47,325 nucleotides of DNA from Butyriboletus loyo. Taxonomy: Eukaryota > Basidiomycota > Agaricomycetes > Boletales > Boletaceae. Of the stretch, positions 21,603 to 31,808 are shown piece by piece. A program made the translations under genes and the position numbers. Every line of letters starts with the position of its first letter. Position 1 is the first letter of the stretch. Where the stretch lies: contig JBBPSI010000186.1 in the NCBI GenBank assembly GCA_038093515.1, forward strand, positions 1-47,325, given 5' to 3'. The notes below the pieces were generated by a model that was not told where the DNA came from, did not search any database, and was given only the letters and a program-made list of their open reading frames with translations.

Positions 21603-22500
21603 TCATTGGGAAGCTCCCTTGTTGACCTCATTGTTGTAAGCATCATTGGGATCAAAATCTGCCCAGGCGTCATCCTGAAAGGTACAGTTGGCGACAATAT
21701 GGCCAATGCCTCCACAGAGGCTGCAGACACATTCAGGGCAAAACTCCTGAATATGACCTGGGGCAATCTGGTGACAGAATGGGCAGGTGTAGTTGGGGCA
21801 CTCCCTCTGGAAATGCCCGATGGTCCCACATTCAAAGCAGAGTTGCAGGTGGACGAGGCAAGGGCTGCTGGCAGGGGATCTGTTGTCGAGGACAATGGGG
21901 GCATCATGAGTGCCATGGGTAACGAGGTATGGTGGAGGAGGTCCATAGGAGGAGTTGGCAGAACCAGTGGTGGCGGCGAGAGGGAGGAGATGTGAGGGAT
22001 GAGTTGGATGGCCAGGGTTCCTTATCGAGAGGGCAGCTGGGGGGTAACAGAACATACCGCTCTGGTGGCAATTCTTCTTCCTGTGGCGGTGAGGGTGACC
22101 AATCTGGAGATAGCTCCAACCTGGAGAAGCGCCTGGCGAGGTTGGCAACGCACAGTCTGAGGTGGTAGGGGGGAGTGTCTACGAGCGACCTGGAGCTCAT
22201 CAATGTTGGTCCGAAAGGACTCCAAGGACTTGCTGGTGGTTTCATGCAAAGAGTTAGCTACCAAGGTGGTCGCAGGAGAAGCTCTAGTGGATGGCGCAGG
22301 CACAGGTAGTGGCGGAGGAGATCCTGCCACAGCAGAACGAGCAGGGGGATTGGGGCTGTGAGCAGCGGGGCAGAGGAAGCTGATGCGATCGGTGGACTGA
22401 AAGTAAAACTCTCTCTCCCTAGGAGCGAGAGCGATGAGGATGGGATGGAGGATGGGGGCTAAAATGCCTGGGAGGAGTTGGTTGACAACATAGCTCTTTA
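21603..22500 (-). pseudogene. gypsy G1 extra 3' ORF with three zinc knuckles
   Basis: This lies between integrase and the polypurine tract. Block order matches copy 2 at 18.0-16.5 kb: VVNQLLPGILAPILHPILI, REREFYFQSTDRISFL, a Pro/Ser-rich middle, LCVANLARRFSRLELSPDW and APIVLDNRSPASSP. The C-terminus has three Cys/His knuckles: CFECGTIGHFQREC (CX2CX4HX4C), CPFCHQIAPGHIQEFC (CX2CX6HX4C) and CSLCGGIGHIVANC. It ends DDAWADFDPNDAYNNEVNKG. Two frame changes split it into three overlapping frames. Its N-terminus is lost in a deletion that also removed the chromodomain. The position is env-like, but there is no membrane or signal segment. Nucleic-acid binding is inferred; no family is recognised. Confidence 0.7.
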
Positions 22501-23934
22501 TCTCTGTCTCTCTCTTCTGGAGGAGGGTTTGTGAAATTCAGACCATGTTCTGCAGTTTCATGATAAGGAGTCAGGAGTGATGTGTGGAAGACGTCATGGA
22601 TCTTCCATCTCAGGGGTAATTGGAGTCTGTACACCACAGGAGAGATAACCTGTGCAATCTCAAATGGCCCTCCCATCTTGGGTGAGCTTCTTCGATGGGT
22701 ACCTAAGTTTTAGGTTACAGCCTTTGAGCCAAACCTTGTCTCCTGTCTTCCATGGGCGGAACTTGGTTGAGATCCATTCCTTCATCAGTTGTTGTGCCTT
22801 GACATGGGCTTCTAAAGCTTCCATGTGGGCTCCAGTTAGCTCTGAAAGCCTGAACTCAAGGGCAGGGAGGAATGTCTTTCTGATTGGAGGATAAGACCTT
22901 GGCTTGTATCCGACCATCAGTGAGAACGGGGTCACGTTCATGAAGGAGTGGGACATCGAGTTGTGCGAAAACTCGGCCATAGGGAGCAGTTCGGCCCATT
23001 GTTCCAGATGTCTATCACAGAAGATTTGCAGATATGTCTCCAGCTCTTGGTTGACGCGTTCTGTTTCTCCATCCGTTTGAGGGTGGTAGGCAGAGGAGAG
23101 AGCAAGGTTGTAGTCTAGAAGTCTTGCAAGTTCTCTGGCAAAGGCGGAGGTGAACTTGGGTCCACGATCAGAGATGCACTGGGAGTAAAGGCCAAATTGG
23201 AGGAAGACAGTTTTGAAAAATAGTTTAGTGACTCCTGCCACATCAATGTCTTTGTTGCAAGGGGAATAAATTACCCCCTTCATAAGCCCATGGTCTACCA
23301 CGACCATGACTGAATCATAACCCAAAGAGGGTGGAAGCCCGGTGATGAGGTCGACAGAGACCTGTTCAAAGGGACAAGTGGCCACACTGGCCAGAGGGGT
23401 GAGAGGGGGAATCATGGGGTGAGTATTGACCTTGTGTGCTTGGCAAATAGCGCAGCCAGAGATGAAGCATCAAATGAGGTTAGCCATACCAGGCCACCAA
23501 TAATCCCGTTGCACCAAATTCTGGGTGTGAAATATGCCGCTGTGGCCACCCGCAGCACTTTCATGCAGGGAGTGAATTAAATCAACCCAAGCAGGTTCAG
23601 GAATATAGTTCTGCTTCCGGAAATACAGCTCCTTGCCATCGAAGTCCCAGTCACCTGCATTCATCTTGGGAAAGAGGGGGGAGTCTTCATACAAGGCCTG
23701 CATGCATCATTTAATCATGGGGTCGGCAGGGCTGGAGGCAGTGATTTTCTCCACTAAGGCAAGGTCAATCTTTCGGGCAAATAGGTTGTCAGGGAGAAGA
23801 GTGACTTCCTAGTTGTCGGCTGTTGTGTTGACATTGTCACGTCGAGACAAGGCATCTGCAGGACCCATCTGGGTGCTGGGGATGTGATGGAAGAGGAGGT
23901 CGAAATCTTGCAGGAACATCAGCCATTGTGCCTG
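22501..23934 (-). pseudogene. gypsy G1 integrase
   Basis: The N-terminal H2C2-type region runs SLHESAAGGHSGIFHTQNLV to YWWPGMANLI, then a TGA, then GCAICQAHKV. The DDE core has FEQVSVDLITGLPPS, QCISDRGPKFTSAF and HPQTDGETERVNQELETYL, so all three acidic residues are present. The KVWLKGCNLKLRYPSKKL and GGPFEIAQV module follows after a one-base shift near 22675, then RWKIHDVFHTSLLTPYHE. The reading stops at NPPPEERDRDK, where the chromodomain should begin. Integrase inserts the cDNA and makes the 5-bp duplications seen here. Stops at about 23705 and 23470 are TGA where Arg is expected. Confidence 0.92.
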
Positions 23935-25898
23935 TCAGCAGGACAGCTTGTTGGGTTGACAGAAATAGGTGAGGTTCTTATGGTCAGTGAGAATCTCTAC
24001 CTGGTGTCCGGTTCCTCGTAGGTAATGTCGCCATTCTTCCAGGGTGTGAATGACTGCAAGCAACTCTCGATCATAGATATCGTAATTGTGCTCAGCAGGC
24101 GAGAGCGTCTTTGACAGGTAAGCACAGGGGTGGAGGTCACCATTTCCATCCTTCTGCATGAGCACCGCCCCGGTGGCAGTGAGGGAAGCATCCGTCATGA
24201 CAGCGAACAGTTTCGTGACATCGGGCATGGAGAGGACAGGTTGGTGAAGGAAGGACTGTTTGATTGCTTGAAATGCATTTTCACAAGCCAGTGTCCAAGC
24301 CCAGGGAACTCCCTTCTTTGTCAGGTCATGAAGTGGTTTGGCGATATGCAAGAAATCCTGGATGAACCTGCGGTAGAAATTGCAGAATCCGATAAAGGAT
24401 CTGACTGCCTTCACCGAGGTAGGTGGATTCCACTTGCGAATCACCTTCAGCTTGGTGGGGTCCATCTTGACCTGCCCTTCTCGGACCATCATCCCAAGGT
24501 ATTCTACTTTCTCAATGTCAAACGAGCACTTCTCCAGTTTGAGGAATAGTTTGTGCTCCCACAGCCTTTCCAGGACCTGGATAGTCCGTGCTTTGTGTTC
24601 CTTTGTGGTGGTGGAATGGATCAAGAGGTCATCCATGTAAATGATTAACCACCCTTCGGCCATGAGATCGCCGAAGATGTGGTCCATTAGCACCTGGAAC
24701 GTGGCAGGGGAGTTGCAAAGTCTGAAGAACATGATGGTGGATTCAAACAACCCTTGGGGAGTGATGAACACTGCCTTCCAGTGGTCATTTGGTTTGATGA
24801 TGACATTGTTGTACCCCCAGTGGATATCCATCTTTGTGAAGACTTTCGACCCTTTGAGATACTTGATGAGGTTGGAGATTAGAGGAAGGGGATAGGCGTT
24901 CTTGACTGTATGGAAATTTAAGTATTGGTAGTCTTGACACAGTTGGAGTGAGCCATCCTTTTTGGAAACGAAGAAGAAGGGGGCAGCCTGAGGAGATTTG
25001 GAGGGGGTGATCTTTCCGGATTTGAGGTGTTCTTCAATGAAAGCTATGCATGCCTCCACTTCCTTTGGATTCAGAGGGTAGACCTTTGTGACTTTCAGAA
25101 CAAAGTCTTTGTCAAGGTCAATGGCATGGTTGAAGGACCTGGATGGGGGTAGCTCCTTGGTGTTCCTCTTGTTGAAAACATCAGTGAAGGACTTGAATGG
25201 GGTTGGGAGAACTGCCTCTTCTTTGACGACTTGAGAGGTGATTTCGGTGGTGATGGTGGCTTTTCTGACAGGGTAGGCATCCCTTGCTGAAGCGTCTACT
25301 CACTTCTTCCAGAGCTTGGCGATCTTGGAGTCTGGGTCCAAGTCCAGGTACCATACCAGGTAATGCTGGGTGACTGCCCTAGGTGAGTCATGTTGAGGTT
25401 TCTTTATTTGATCTGGGAGATCGATATGGCCAGTGGCCCAATCTATTACCAGGTTGGCTTCATGAAGCCATGGTAAGCCCAGGATCATGTTTTCTTTGCC
25501 GATGTTGAGGACTAGAAAGCTCTATTCTTCCTTGGTTTCTCCAATTCTGATGGAGATGGTGACCTTGTGTCGTATGACTCCTCCTTGGTTGTTAGACCCA
25601 TCCACGTTCTGCGCACAGAGTGGCTTGGGTAGCCGTTCCATCAGAAATTTCCTTCACTTCACTAGATCCCAGTCTGTGAAGCATCCGCTTGTGCCACTGT
25701 CTACCAGGGTGAATGTGTCAACAATTTGACCCCTTCATGCACAAATATTGATACAGGAACTCGAATTGATTGCACATTGGGATTCAATAGAACTACAGGG
25801 GTGAGAGTATGGAGAGGCAAAGATGTTGAAACTTCCCTCTCTTCTAAAAATCCTTGGGCCAAGCTTTGGCCACTACTCCTGTTGCAATGGGTACTTTC
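23935..25898 (-). pseudogene. gypsy G1 protease, reverse transcriptase and RNase H
   Basis: The protease (about 25715-25430) has TLVDSGTSGCFTDWD and MILGLPWLHEANLVIDW. The RT follows: FFFVSKKDGSLQLCQDYQYL, PLPLISNLI, FTKMDIHWGYNNV, FRLCNSPATFQ and the catalytic LIIYMDDLLIHS, then VEYLGMMV. RNase H has FAVMTDASLTATGAVLMQKD, YDRELLAVIHTLEEWRHYL and ILTDHKNLTYF. Key acids of all three enzymes are intact. The longest open part is 25059-23935. Frame breaks include TGA stops around 25672 and 25300 and a stop at the 3' end near 23935. The domain order protease-RT-RNase H-integrase defines Ty3/gypsy. Confidence 0.95.
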
Positions 25899-26715
25899 TG
25901 TTACAGTTTTACCCCTAAGTGTACCCCACCACTCATTTTCCCATGCTTACGCACTTCCCACCACCCCCGCCACCTTGCGAGGCTGCCCATCACCTGCTCC
26001 CCAGTCGCTAGTGGACGTCATCCACTTTCCCAGTCTTTCCTAGACATCTCAGTACCACGATACTGAGACAGCCCCTATGTCATCGCCCCATCAGGCCAGA
26101 CCTACAGCTGAGCTGTCACATCACTCTTTTCTTGACCAATGACATTTGTTACATCACGTGACTAGCACATGACTAGATTATGACGTGTCCTGACTAGCAT
26201 GCCAAGACCCATATCCAAGGTCTCCACTACTCACATCCCCTTTGCCCTGTGGGCCCCACCTCGTGGACATCGTCACTTCGCCTTCAGCTCTTCCCATTTG
26301 TTGACAATGTCGCCATCTTGCTCGGAGCTTTGCTCCCTCGATACCGGCACTTTGCTGCTTCTTCATTCACTGTTATGACTCAAGTAGACTCATAACCCCT
26401 TGCCCTCGCTGCCATGCACAGCTCGGTCTGTGCACAATATCTATTAGTATATATATGTGTACTTAGAGTAGTACGAGTTCTCTAGCTAATTCTACGCATC
26501 TACCAAGTGCCTAGCAATCTAGCATTATACCCTTCCTGCCGATAGAGCCAATAAGAGCCTGCTCAATCTCGTCTGGTCGCCACCACATGACATCTCGCTG
26601 ACACTTGCTCTGCAGAAGCCTGATAGCATTGTCTATGCGAGTCGGCATCTTCCCGATTAGGCCCGAGCCCCTATTTGAGCGCTCGCTGCTAGTTGTTTCG
26701 CACATCAGCATAACA
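25899..26715 (+). repeat. solo LTR, family B (817 bp)
   Basis: Ends are TGTTACAGTTTTACC and CATCAGCATAACA, flanked by CTTTC at 25894-25898 and 26716-26720. GGTCTGTGCAC (26425-26435) lies 12 bp before TATATATA (26448), giving plus orientation. It splits gypsy G1 between gag and protease. Confidence 0.95.
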
Positions 26716-27990
26716 CTTTCTCTTCTTTGTCGCTAAAGTAGGCTTTAAGTATGTTCAAGACATCATCTTGCTGGGTGCCTCGACCCTTTAACTTGGACAG
26801 ACAGTCAACAAGTGGGGAGGTCTTTGGTGCAGGAGGCATGATGATGGCGGCACATGCGCATTGTGGATTGCAGGGGGGGCGAGGAGGTGGATGATGAGAG
26901 TTTTGTCTGTTGTGAGGGAAGTGAGGGTGGTTTGATGAGCGACAGCTGACTTGGTGGCATATGAAGCATTTGTTCTGCTTCATGTACTCCACATGTTGTA
27001 CAGGAGTAAGTCGGATGGCATCGACATCCATGGCATTTGGGTCCCTTTGGCTGGATGAGGCCTTAGAGGAGGATGAGGAGGAAAAGGTGGGGATATATCT
27101 TTTTCCTGCACAGAGGTCATCAATTCGGTTGTGCTGGGCATGGAAGGCAGAGGCTTTATCAGCCCATCCATGGAGAGTGGTAGGGACTTTCTCACATGAG
27201 AGAACAGACTCCGCGAGGCGAGGGTCGAGACCTCGAATGAACCACTCTATCAATGCCTTCTCGTCAGTAATGCCAGACTTGGCAGTGAGGAGCTGGAACT
27301 CCGTGACATAGGTGTTATAGCCGTCCTTGTGGTTGGCTTTGTTCTGGGTGAGGTTCCCTAGGTCAATGCAGGCACTCTCTCCTATGTTGAAGGGGTGGAA
27401 GACTCTTTCGAAGTCCTCACAAACTGTCTTGAATTCTTTCTGCAACTCCGTGGGGTGTCCATCAAGGTTGAGTTTCATCCAACCTTCTGAGAATGTTTTT
27501 CCTTTTCCTTCACTCATCTTGGTGAGCAGGGTGCCGATTTTCTTTTCATCATTGGGGAAAGCGGTGGGGTTCATGGTGAAATAGGTGCGCATGGTGAGGA
27601 GCCATCGGGAGGCATCCTCATTCAAGCCAGAGAAGTCCTTAGGGACAGTATTCTTGCTCTCGCTGGACATGTCTTCATCATTGAGAGGGAACAAGGGGGA
27701 GTGGTATGGGGTGATGGGGAACATGAGGCATGGGGGGTGTTGTCAAGATAGTCACTGTTATAATTGTCATCATCATTGTCAGGTGCTTGCTCAGATCCTT
27801 GCCCTAGACCCTGGTCCTCGGGTTGATAAGAGGGTTGTGGGTCAGGCTGGGGCTGAGGGTCTGGTTGGGCAGGGGATCTAGGTGGTGATGGGTTGTCAAT
27901 GACAATGGGTTCCAGTTCAGGGGATGGAATGTGGAAAGAACGACTGATGTGTCTTGAGTGTGGGGTGGTAATGGTGGGTGAGAGGGGAGG
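26716..27990 (-). pseudogene. gypsy G1 gag
   Basis: The main open frame starts at 27724 (MFPITPYHSPLFPLNDEDMS) and runs to the LTR-B insertion at 26716. It has a retrotransposon-gag capsid region (FSGLNEDASRWLLTMRTYF, then ALIEWFIRGLDPRLAESVL). After it comes a Ser-rich linker with DPNAMDVDAIRLTPVQHVEY and the cysteine box CFICHQVSCRSSNH. That box spaces as CX2CX4CX4H rather than the usual CCHC. Upstream, 27990-27735 encodes a Pro/Gln/Asp-rich segment (IVIDNPSPPRSPAQPDPQPQ) in a frame shifted by one base, so the original N-terminus was probably longer. Gag assembles the cytoplasmic particle. The end of gag and its link to the protease are cut by the LTR. Confidence 0.88.
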
Positions 27991-28026
27991 GCAGCTTTAC
28001 TGCTGAGAAGCAGAAGCGAGGTGAAG

Positions 28027-28036
28027 ATCTAGTTCT
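28027..28036 (-). promoter_or_regulatory. putative self-priming primer-binding site of gypsy G1
   Basis: On the minus strand AGAACTAGAT begins 2 nt after the 5' LTR end (28039). It is complementary to ATCTAGTTCT in the LTR (28188-28179), which lies 33 nt past the start of TATATAAA. Same arrangement as at 20552-20561. Confidence 0.7.
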
Positions 28037-28038
28037 TT

Positions 28039-28451
28039 TGTTACGCTGGGCACTAACAACTAGAACACTAGGTGGCACTCTGGAGTAGCCACAGGACTTG
28101 GGAGATGATTCTCAGACTATGTCTTAGTGTGCACACTAAGAGTCTGGAGTGAAACTAATTGCTAGCAGAAGACTGCATAGAACTAGATAAGTTACAAGTG
28201 TGCTAGGCATGGGTTTATATACTATGGAGGTCTGCACACAGACCATGACCCAATCGGGTCGCATGAGTCATAAAGACAAATAAAGACAGAATACTCTAGA
28301 ATGTTCTGGAGTATGAAGGAAACAGCATCCAAGCATGGGAAATGGTGACTAAGCTGAATGGTTGAGCTGTTCAAAGGGAACTAGGCAAAGTCTAGGAGAA
28401 AATGGTAGTCTGAATGGTAGAGGAGAAAATAAGTAGTCCACTACTGTAACA
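28039..28451 (-). repeat. 5' LTR of gypsy G1 (family A, 413 bp)
   Basis: TGTTACGCTGG...CTACTGTAACA on the plus strand, followed by the duplication GTTCC (28452-28456). By eye about 33 positions differ from 21139-21551, all but about one being transitions. Confidence 0.97.
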
Positions 28452-28517
28452 GTTCCCAGGGAAGAGATAGTCTGCAGTACACCTCCGCTTGAAGGGGTAG
28501 TTGACTTGCTGAAAGAT

Positions 28518-29224
28518 GCCAGATGGGACTGAGAGTGAAGAACCCTGCTACAGGAAGCACTCAATCCAATCAAAAGCAAGAAATAAAGAAAAGGGTGCAA
28601 TATGATCAACCCCAAAGAGAGGTAGAGAGGCAACGAAGAGAGGAACACCAGGGAAGGTCTTTTCCACTAATGTCTTTACAAAAAACCTGATATTCTGGAC
28701 TTCCTCCACTATGGAACGGACTGGAGAGGACTCGGAATGTGAGAGGATGGATGGAATCCGTTGGCTATGGCTTGAAGATTGAGGAACTATGGTGGTGGGT
28801 GACTAGACGATCGCACAGAGAGGCAGGAGAGTCGAAAAGTGGTATTTTAGGTCATAGTTACAACCTTTTTATAGTCTGGGCATTTCCCAAGACTTGAAAC
28901 ACTAAGGATAAGTGAAAGCTAAGTACAAACGTCAAGGAAATCATTGACAGAATGTATATAATCATAGCGGTTGCCATAGAAATCGAACGGAAATGATAAG
29001 TACGAGATCAAATAAAAAAGGAACCTACCTGCGAACACTTTCCGGACACATGGAACCTTGACATGGAACTTTGATGACCACAGAAACATCGGAATAGGAC
29101 GGAACTCGATATGGAAAGGAATGGAAGTGGAGATAGTTGCGGAGTGGTTGTTTGCACTGCATGTAAATGCTGAATTTCAAGGAAAAGGAGCGATTTGCGA
29201 CCTAGAGGATATGTGTTCTCTACA
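28518..29224 (+). repeat. dispersed repeat D, copy 1 (about 705 bp)
   Basis: Same-strand match to 41570-42275 from GAGAGTGAAGAACCCTGCTA to GATATGTGTTCTCTACA. It contains TTTTTATAGTCTG, a possible promoter element. No LTR ends or coding domain are recognised; it may be part of an LTR or leader of another element. Confidence 0.75.
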
Positions 29225-29719
29225 TCACTTAAGAGCTTTTCACTGCCCAGAGATAGGGCTAATTCGGGCTATTCACCCATTTGTGTTTTCAAACCCCCTC
29301 ACACCTTTAGAGGAGTCCCTAGGAAGGACAGATTGTGTATTGCTAGACAAACCTTCTATCTCCTCCCTTTGGAGTGACAGTCCACATCAGGGTCATGCCT
29401 GATTTGCAAAGTGCAACATAGGGTCCCCCAAAACCTTATGGCTGAGCATATATTGTTTCGTTAGTCCCTGTTATAACACAGGAGGTAGAGCATTATTAAA
29501 ACAGTTGTAATCATTTGTTATGTAGTAGTAAAAATGTCTATACCTGTTACAGTTCATTACTGAACCAAACTTTGAAGGAGATACTACCTCTGATCAAAGA
29601 AATACTTCTTTCGCCCTACTTGCTGTAGAATTCCCCAGAGTTCCTTTGGAAGATAGGGGACAGTAAGGAACTTTGCAGTTCGTAGCTAGTTTACAAGGAA
29701 ACAGCTGAAGAAAATTCAA
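29225..29719. other. no recognisable gene
   Basis: Contains an open stretch at 29058-29402 without family motifs and A/T-rich sequence with CTGTTATAACA (29469) and CTGTTACAG (29550). These could be remnants of an LTR upstream of the G2 gag, but no pair or duplication was found. Confidence 0.4.
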
Positions 29720-29962
29720 ATGAATTATTTGGGTCTTTTCATATTCACAACCATCACTGCCTACATCATCTTAATCACAATCCTCTTCTTTGCTCTCAAA
29801 GTCTTTACGCCCATCATCAGGAAACAAACAAACCCATACACCATCACCCTTTCTTTCAACAAATACAAATTCACTGCTAAACTCTCGTTTCCCACCATCC
29901 AACACCCACAAGGAGACAGAGAACTTTCCGAATACAATTGGGACCAGCAGACTTGGAATTAG
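29720..29962 (+). CDS. small hypothetical protein with one membrane segment
   Basis: An 80-residue open frame upstream of the G2 gag. Residues 4-31 (LGLFIFTTITAYIILITILF onward) form one strongly hydrophobic stretch suitable as a signal anchor. A polar tail ending NWDQQTWN follows. I do not recognise it. It could be the N-terminal leader ORF of the gypsy element or a chance frame; the other G2 copy has no matching sequence to test this. Confidence 0.25.
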   Translation: MNYLGLFIFTTITAYIILITILFFALKVFTPIIRKQTNPYTITLSFNKYKFTAKLSFPTIQHPQGDRELSEYNWDQQTWN

Positions 29963-29989
29963 GTCAAACTGAGTTCCGAAACTTCATTG

Positions 29990-31381
29990 GATGATTTTCT
30001 TCTAGAGGATAAAAGGATGTTGGGAGGACCTTCAGGATCTACTGGTTATGACAATTAAGTCCTGCGTGACCTCTTCGTGCAGTGGCTCTCAAAGGAGAAA
30101 GAGGACAACATCTCAAAAAAGGTTGCCGATCCAGGAGAATGGGATGGCAATAGAGAGAAGTTCCATTACTGGTGGGCTTCTCTAAAGGTCTGGGTGTCAG
30201 TCCATAATTGGAAAACCAACAAACTCCGAACAGTCGTGGTTCTCAGCCACATTAAGGGAAAAGGAAAGGATTTCTCCCAATTGTGCCTTGAGGTCTTTGT
30301 AGAACAGGAGGACAAATGGAAGGATCTGACAGACATAACCTGCAGATACAAGGAGGATGATGCTTGGCCCACATGGAATGTGCTCCAAAAAATAATATGT
30401 GATCATTTCCAGATCAATGTGATGGCACACCAGGCCCTGAAAAAGCTTAGTGTGCTACAACAAGGACAATCACCCATAGACATCTTCTTGGAGTGATTTA
30501 GAGTTTTGTACAAAAAGTGGAGGCTGAGCCTGGCCACACAATAGAGCTACTGAAAATGTTATGGTAGTGGACTACTCTTTTTCTCCTTTACCATTTGGAC
30601 TACCATTTTCTCCTAGGCTTCGCCTATTGCTCTTTGAACAGCTCAACCGTTCAGCTTAGTCATCACTTCCCATGCTTGGACACTATTTCTTTCATACTCC
30701 AGAATATTCTAGAGTATTCCGTCCTCTTTAGTCTTTACGACTCACATGACCCAATTGGGTCATGGTCTGTGTGCAGACCCCCATAGTATATAAACCAAGA
30801 CTTAGCACAGTTGTAACTTATCTAGTTCTATGCAGTCTTCTGCTAGCAATTAGTTTCACTCCAGACTCCTAGTGTGCACACTAAGACATAGTCTGAGAAT
30901 TGTCTCCCAAGTCCTGCGGCTACTCCAGAGTGCCACCTAGTGTTCTAGTTGTTAATGCCCAGCATAACAGAAAAGGGCAGTAAAACATGAAATCTATAAA
31001 CAGGTCTTTCTATCGGTTAAGGCGGAGGACATAGAGGACCTAGACCTTTTAATAGAAGAGTATCATAAGGCAGGTCATGCCTTTGAACAGATGTACTCGG
31101 AAAGAGGAATAAGGAGCAGAAGTCAGGGCCAATTCCAATTTAGGCCCTATATGCAACCTCCTCAGGTCTATCCACCTCCTCGTGGCCCACCACCAGGCTA
31201 CACCACCATCAGCTTGCAACCTGGCAGAGGAGCTCCTATGGACATTGGAGCTATTGATGTAAAAAATGAAACAAGGACCTGTTTTGGGTGTGGCAACATT
31301 GGGCACATCCAGCCCGATTGTCCCCAAAACCCAAACCATTGGGATAAACCCACACCACGTGCTTGCCAGCAATGGGTATGA
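29990..31381 (+). pseudogene. Ty3/gypsy gag, family G2 (copy 2), split by LTR-A
   Basis: The best open part is 30077-30496: WLSKEKEDNISKKVADPGEW, HYWWASLKVW, GKGKDFSQLCLEVFVEQEDK and QQGQSPIDIFLE. It ends at a TGA (30494-30496). The LTR-A at 30557-30969 then interrupts IELLK-RAVKHEIYKQVF, and removing it restores the frame. The C-terminal part has EYHKAGHAFEQMYSERG, a proline-rich linker, QPGRGAPMDIGAI and the CCHC knuckle CFGCGNIGHIQPDC. Homology stops at 31381, after the zinc knuckle, and no pol follows. It is better preserved than copy 1 at 2.1-3.0 kb. Gag would assemble particles and bind element RNA. Confidence 0.88.
30557..30969 (+). repeat. solo LTR, family A (413 bp)
   Basis: Ends are TGTTATGGTAGTGG and CCCAGCATAACA, flanked by GAAAA at 30552-30556 and 30970-30974. 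TATATAAA is at 30787-30794 and ATCTAGTTCT at 30820-30829. Same length as the G1 LTRs. Confidence 0.96.
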
Positions 31382-31808
31382 GTGCCATTTCACTGTCGTC
31401 CAGAATGGATCCTGTTGGCAGCTTTGAATGGGCAGCGATCATGAGGGAATCCTCAAGCCTTGCAGGCACCTACGGACGTCCGATTCATCGGATGGATTGG
31501 CAGAAAATGGAGGCGGGTGTGGAGCAATGAATCCCACAGCAGACGCTGCTCTGTCCAATCCAGCTTGCTCCATATCTGGTTCACTGGAGAGGTCAAATAC
31601 CTCTGCTGTAATATGTGAGGCCTTGCAACTAGGCAAAGGATAGGACTCACTGGTTGATGCGAAGCACACTTGGCGGCAGCTGGGCAGCATTGTGAATGGC
31701 GTTCGGGTGAATGTTAGTAAAGAAATAGCGCAGCGGGTTTATGTAAGCAGCAGCGCATCCCACAATGTATTACAATGAGATTGTGCTTAATGCGTATGAA
31801 AACAACAG
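31382..31808. other. unassigned, CpG-rich flank
   Basis: No recognised gene. A minus-strand frame (31690-31439) is open and Ser/Pro-rich but has no motif. The sequence is richer in CG than the repeats to its left. It may be the 5' flank of the gene starting at 31809. Confidence 0.35.

Larger units (their letters stand above)
21134..28456 (-). mobile_element. full-length Ty3/gypsy chromovirus-like element, family G1
   Basis: Two 413 bp LTRs (21139-21551 and 28039-28451) are flanked by GTTCC at 21134-21138 and 28452-28456. On the minus strand the order is 5' LTR, primer site, gag, protease, RT-RNase H, integrase, extra zinc-knuckle ORF, polypurine tract, 3' LTR. An 817 bp LTR-B solo (25899-26715) interrupts the gag-protease boundary. 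The element inserted in the leader of the LTR-C element at 20600. LTR divergence of roughly 8 percent by eye, nearly all transitions, and several stops show that it is not autonomous now. Confidence 0.96.

Noticed and set aside
21606..21995. 129-residue plus-strand frame over the zinc-knuckle ORF
   Set aside because: The Cys/His motifs and the shared block order with 16.5-18.0 kb are on the minus strand.
28349..28648. Leu-rich minus-strand frame suggesting a membrane protein (also 41454-41696)
   Set aside because: Part runs through LTR-A and the rest is repeat D; the plus strand is A/G-rich there, which makes an antisense hydrophobic frame by composition alone.
29469..29479. CTGTTATAACA as an LTR terminus upstream of G2 gag
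   Set aside because: No partner copy, no 5-bp duplication and no TATA-like layout could be found.
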